Source: an uncultured Agathobacter sp. (GTDB lineage Bacteria > Bacillota > Clostridia > Lachnospirales > Lachnospiraceae). From it: a DNA stretch of 64,000 nucleotides. Position 1 is the stretch's first letter. Each line of letters starts with the position of its first letter. The translations under genes and the position numbers were made by a program. The stretch is from NCBI GenBank assembly GCA_934359755.1, contig CAKRLV010000011.1, positions 6,940 through 70,939 of the forward strand. Direction: 5' to 3'. A model generated the notes under the pieces. It was given only the letters and a program-made list of their open reading frames with translations, was not told the DNA's origin and searched no databases. Shown here piece by piece: positions 61,663 to 64,000 of this stretch.

Positions 61663-63060
61663 ATGAATCAGGAAAAAAATTCTGTCCCTGCAGCAGAAAA
61701 CAAAATGGGTACCATGCCTGTTGGCAAATTGTTATTCAACATGTCATTGCCAATGATGGTTTCCATGCTTGTGCAGGCACTTTACAACATAGTAGACAGT
61801 ATATTTGTATCGAAGCTGTCCGAAAACGCTCTTACCGCAGTTTCTCTGGCGTTTCCACTACAGACTCTTTTAATTGCGGTTGCAACTGGTACAGGCGTTG
61901 GTATGAATGCTCTTCTTTCAAAAGCTCTCGGTGAGCGCAAATATGAAAACGCTAACAAAACAGCTGCCAACGCAGCATTTCTCTACTTTTTGAGTTATGT
62001 AGTATTTTTAATCCTTGGATTTACAATCGTTAAACCATTTTATTCAAGCCAGATTGGAAGTGCTGATACAGAAATTATGGAAATGGGAATTGATTATCTA
62101 AGCACTGTTATGATTTTCTCGTTTGGACTTTTTACACAGATATTTTTTGAGCGTGTTCTCACCTCAACCGGTAGAACAATTTACAGTATGACCTCACAGC
62201 TTTGCGGTGCTCTCACAAATATCGTCCTTGATCCTATTATGATTTTTGGTTTGCTTGGATGTCCTAAGATGGGTGTTACAGGTGCCGCCGCTGCCACTGT
62301 TATAGGACAGTGTGTTGCCGCTGTTGTTGCTTTTACATGTAATCATAAGTTCAACCATGAAATCAGAGTCAGCTTTAAGGGATTTCGGCCAAACATCAAA
62401 ATTATTGGAGCAATTTATGCAATTGGAATTCCTTCGATTATCATGCAGTCAATCGGATCTGTTATGACTTATTCAATGAACAGAATACTTATTACTTTCT
62501 CATCGACAGCGACCGCTGTATTTGGTGTGTACTTCAAGCTACAAAGCTTTTTCTTCATGCCTCTTTTCGGTCTGAACAATGGTATCACACCGATTATTGC
62601 ATACAACTATGGAGCTCAGAACAGAAAGCGTATGGTTAAGACCATAAAGCTGAGTCTTATAACAGCATTTTGTCTTACATTTGTCGGATTTGTATGTTTC
62701 GAGGGAATCCCACAGGTACTTCTTGGTATGTTCAATGCCTCTGATGATATGTTAAAGATAGGTATTCCTGCACTTAGAATTATCGGTGTCCACTACCTGA
62801 TAGCATGGTTCTGTATTGTCAGTGGTACAGTGTTCCAGGCACTTGGAAAAGCGGTATTTAGTATGATTGTATCTATTATGCGTCAGCTTGTTGTTCTTAT
62901 TCCTGCCGCTTATATTCTTTCAAAGATTGGCGGTCTGCATGTGGTATGGTGGTCATTCCCAATTGCAGAGATTGTATCGTTTATATTCTCGTTTACATTC
63001 CTGCTGCACATTAACAAAACCATCATTTCAAAGATACCAGACGGAAGCGATATTTTATAA
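61663..63060 (+). CDS. MATE-family multidrug efflux pump
   Basis: A 465-residue MATE transporter with twelve predicted helices in two related halves. Each half starts with a typical block (MSLPMMVSMLVQALYNIVDSIFV and IGIPSIIMQSIGSVMTYSMNRIL). ATGTGVGMNALLSKALGE and FGLNNGITPIIAYNYGAQNRKR are family hallmarks. Such pumps export cationic drugs or metabolites with sodium or protons; the substrate is unknown. GGAGAAACT precedes ATG 61663. It is divergent from padR and lies between the two 828-bp repeats. Confidence 0.93.
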   Translation: MNQEKNSVPAAENKMGTMPVGKLLFNMSLPMMVSMLVQALYNIVDSIFVSKLSENALTAVSLAFPLQTLLIAVATGTGVGMNALLSKALGERKYENANKTAANAAFLYFLSYVVFLILGFTIVKPFYSSQIGSADTEIMEMGIDYLSTVMIFSFGLFTQIFFERVLTSTGRTIYSMTSQLCGALTNIVLDPIMIFGLLGCPKMGVTGAAAATVIGQCVAAVVAFTCNHKFNHEIRVSFKGFRPNIKIIGAIYAIGIPSIIMQSIGSVMTYSMNRILITFSSTATAVFGVYFKLQSFFFMPLFGLNNGITPIIAYNYGAQNRKRMVKTIKLSLITAFCLTFVGFVCFEGIPQVLLGMFNASDDMLKIGIPALRIIGVHYLIAWFCIVSGTVFQALGKAVFSMIVSIMRQLVVLIPAAYILSKIGGLHVVWWSFPIAEIVSFIFSFTFLLHINKTIISKIPDGSDIL

Positions 63061-63106
63061 TTAAAAGGCTTTTTGTAAATTGTATGATATGGCACACAAT
63101 TTATAA

Positions 63107-63934
63107 ATTCCTGTTTACATGATTTGTAGCTTCGCACTTTGAGTGTATGATGCTTTGCACTTCAAGGGTGTTGGATGTCGGCATAGCATGTACGATATTC
63201 CTCTGAAAAAAATACGGAATTAACCCCGAGCCTGATTGAGGATAGGTAATTTCAATTTGTTGCGCTAGGATGTTTGCTTTACGTAATGGGACCTCGGTGT
63301 AGTCCGTATTTGTTTTCTTCGGAACACATACATGCTCTCCGACGGTCATACTGTGTAGTGCAAAGCAATTTCAGGTTGTGAAATGCGAAGAATGTAAATC
63401 ATGAATAGACTCATGCAGGATTGGAGTGGTGGTTACTTTTTAGTCTTTATCTCAAATAATTGGCAGAATAAACAAATATGTGAACTTATTAAAAGGTGTT
63501 AATCTTTATTTTAGATTATAATATGATTACATGGAAATTCATGTTATATTTTGATTAAGTTGTTAGTAGAAATAGGAATGAGGCGGCGATTTGATATTGG
63601 GGGATGGTACAAAACCTTCATTATAATCAAGGTGGGACTATGGTATATTTTGTAAGTGACTCCGCAGTGTTTAGATAGTCTTAATAATTCGTTCATAGCC
63701 AGCGGGAATTTGCCATGGACGGCAAATTCAGCGAATATGAGCCAGGACGGCGAATATGAGCGACGCGTTACTTATCATAATTTTTTATCGAATTATTTAG
63801 AGTATCTTAACACGAGGACTTGGAACGCACAAAATATACCATATCCCCACCTTAGATTATATTTGTAGATTTAAAATCCATCCCCTCAAATATATAATCA
63901 CAGCCTCATTCCGAGCCACACCCCAAACTGGAAT
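63107..63934. repeat. 828-bp structured non-coding repeat, copy B
   Basis: A direct repeat of 58430-59257. The inner core of module 2 (about 63650-63880) is essentially identical to copy A, while the linker (about 63420-63560) differs widely and stems carry paired changes. After it, 63935-64000 is AT-rich with nothing recognised. Confidence 0.85.
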
Positions 63935-64000
63935 TGAGATTTCATATATTCCAAGAAATTTAATAATTGTTATATTTTATTATCAAATATCTCTCAATCC

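Overview
The window looks like a chromosomal piece of a low-GC, motile, spore-forming anaerobe of the Lachnospiraceae (Lachnospira/Eubacterium/Roseburia type). Reasons: a Bacillota sporulation cluster (yabO/rqcP-yabP-divIC-spoIIE-tilS-hpt-ftsH), a sipL-like coat gene beside veg, a CotS-like gene, anaerobic pyruvate formate-lyase, a maltodextrin ABC operon, flagellin with a CsrA-type regulator, and FeoA-FeoB fusion iron uptake. The family assignment is an inference from gene content. Most genes lie on the minus strand. No tRNA or rRNA gene was seen.

Layout. 0-1 kb: copper efflux (copA start, csoR, two CsoR operators). 1-13.8 kb: aminotransferase, an EF-G/TetM-like GTPase fused to a Rae1-like nuclease domain, acyltransferase, DUF4317 protein, map, yqeY, an NlpC/P60 hydrolase, sipL-like gene, veg, a PrcB-type lipoprotein. 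14-25.3 kb: plsC, then maltodextrin genes (malQ, malE, malF, malG, GH13 amylase) divergent from a LacI regulator and a metallopeptidase lipoprotein. 25.6-32.8 kb: the sporulation/division cluster with hup; yabQ is missing. 32.9-41.5 kb: PEGA lipoprotein, CotS-like protein, CCA transferase, a 1093-residue GGDEF protein, proS. 41.6-47.7 kb: RluA, an Rpn nuclease, flagellin, csrA, a small tyrosine recombinase and a secreted protein. 47.8-58.4 kb: Sel1 protein, feoAB, a FakA-fragment protein, pflA, pflB, a chemotaxis-like fusion, a CLC transporter and a GNAT. 58.4-64 kb: xth, padR-DUF2812 and a MATE pump between two copies of an 828-bp structured non-coding repeat.

The most interesting region is 45.3-46.8 kb. 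A 192-residue tyrosine recombinase with all catalytic residues sits between two perfect 24-bp inverted repeats. Each repeat has the architecture of a recombinase core site: 8-bp palindromic arms around an 8-bp asymmetric spacer. Just inside the right repeat is a near-consensus sigma-28 flagellar promoter (TAAA-N15-TCCGATAT). It now points away from csrA-fliC and into a terminator formed by the repeat plus a fixed T-run. Inverting the 0.9-kb segment would aim it at csrA and flagellin, for which I found no other good promoter. The flagellin leader then carries two 10-bp hairpins that each show a CGGA tetraloop, plus a ribosome binding site reading ACGGAGG, which are textbook CsrA targets. Together this predicts a flagellar phase-variation switch combined with CsrA translational control, caught in the OFF orientation.

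The second notable system is the pair of 828-bp repeats. Each folds into two long imperfect hairpins, with at least one base-pair swap between copies. Smaller repeats are abundant: a dispersed hairpin family in three intergenic regions and at least five minisatellites.
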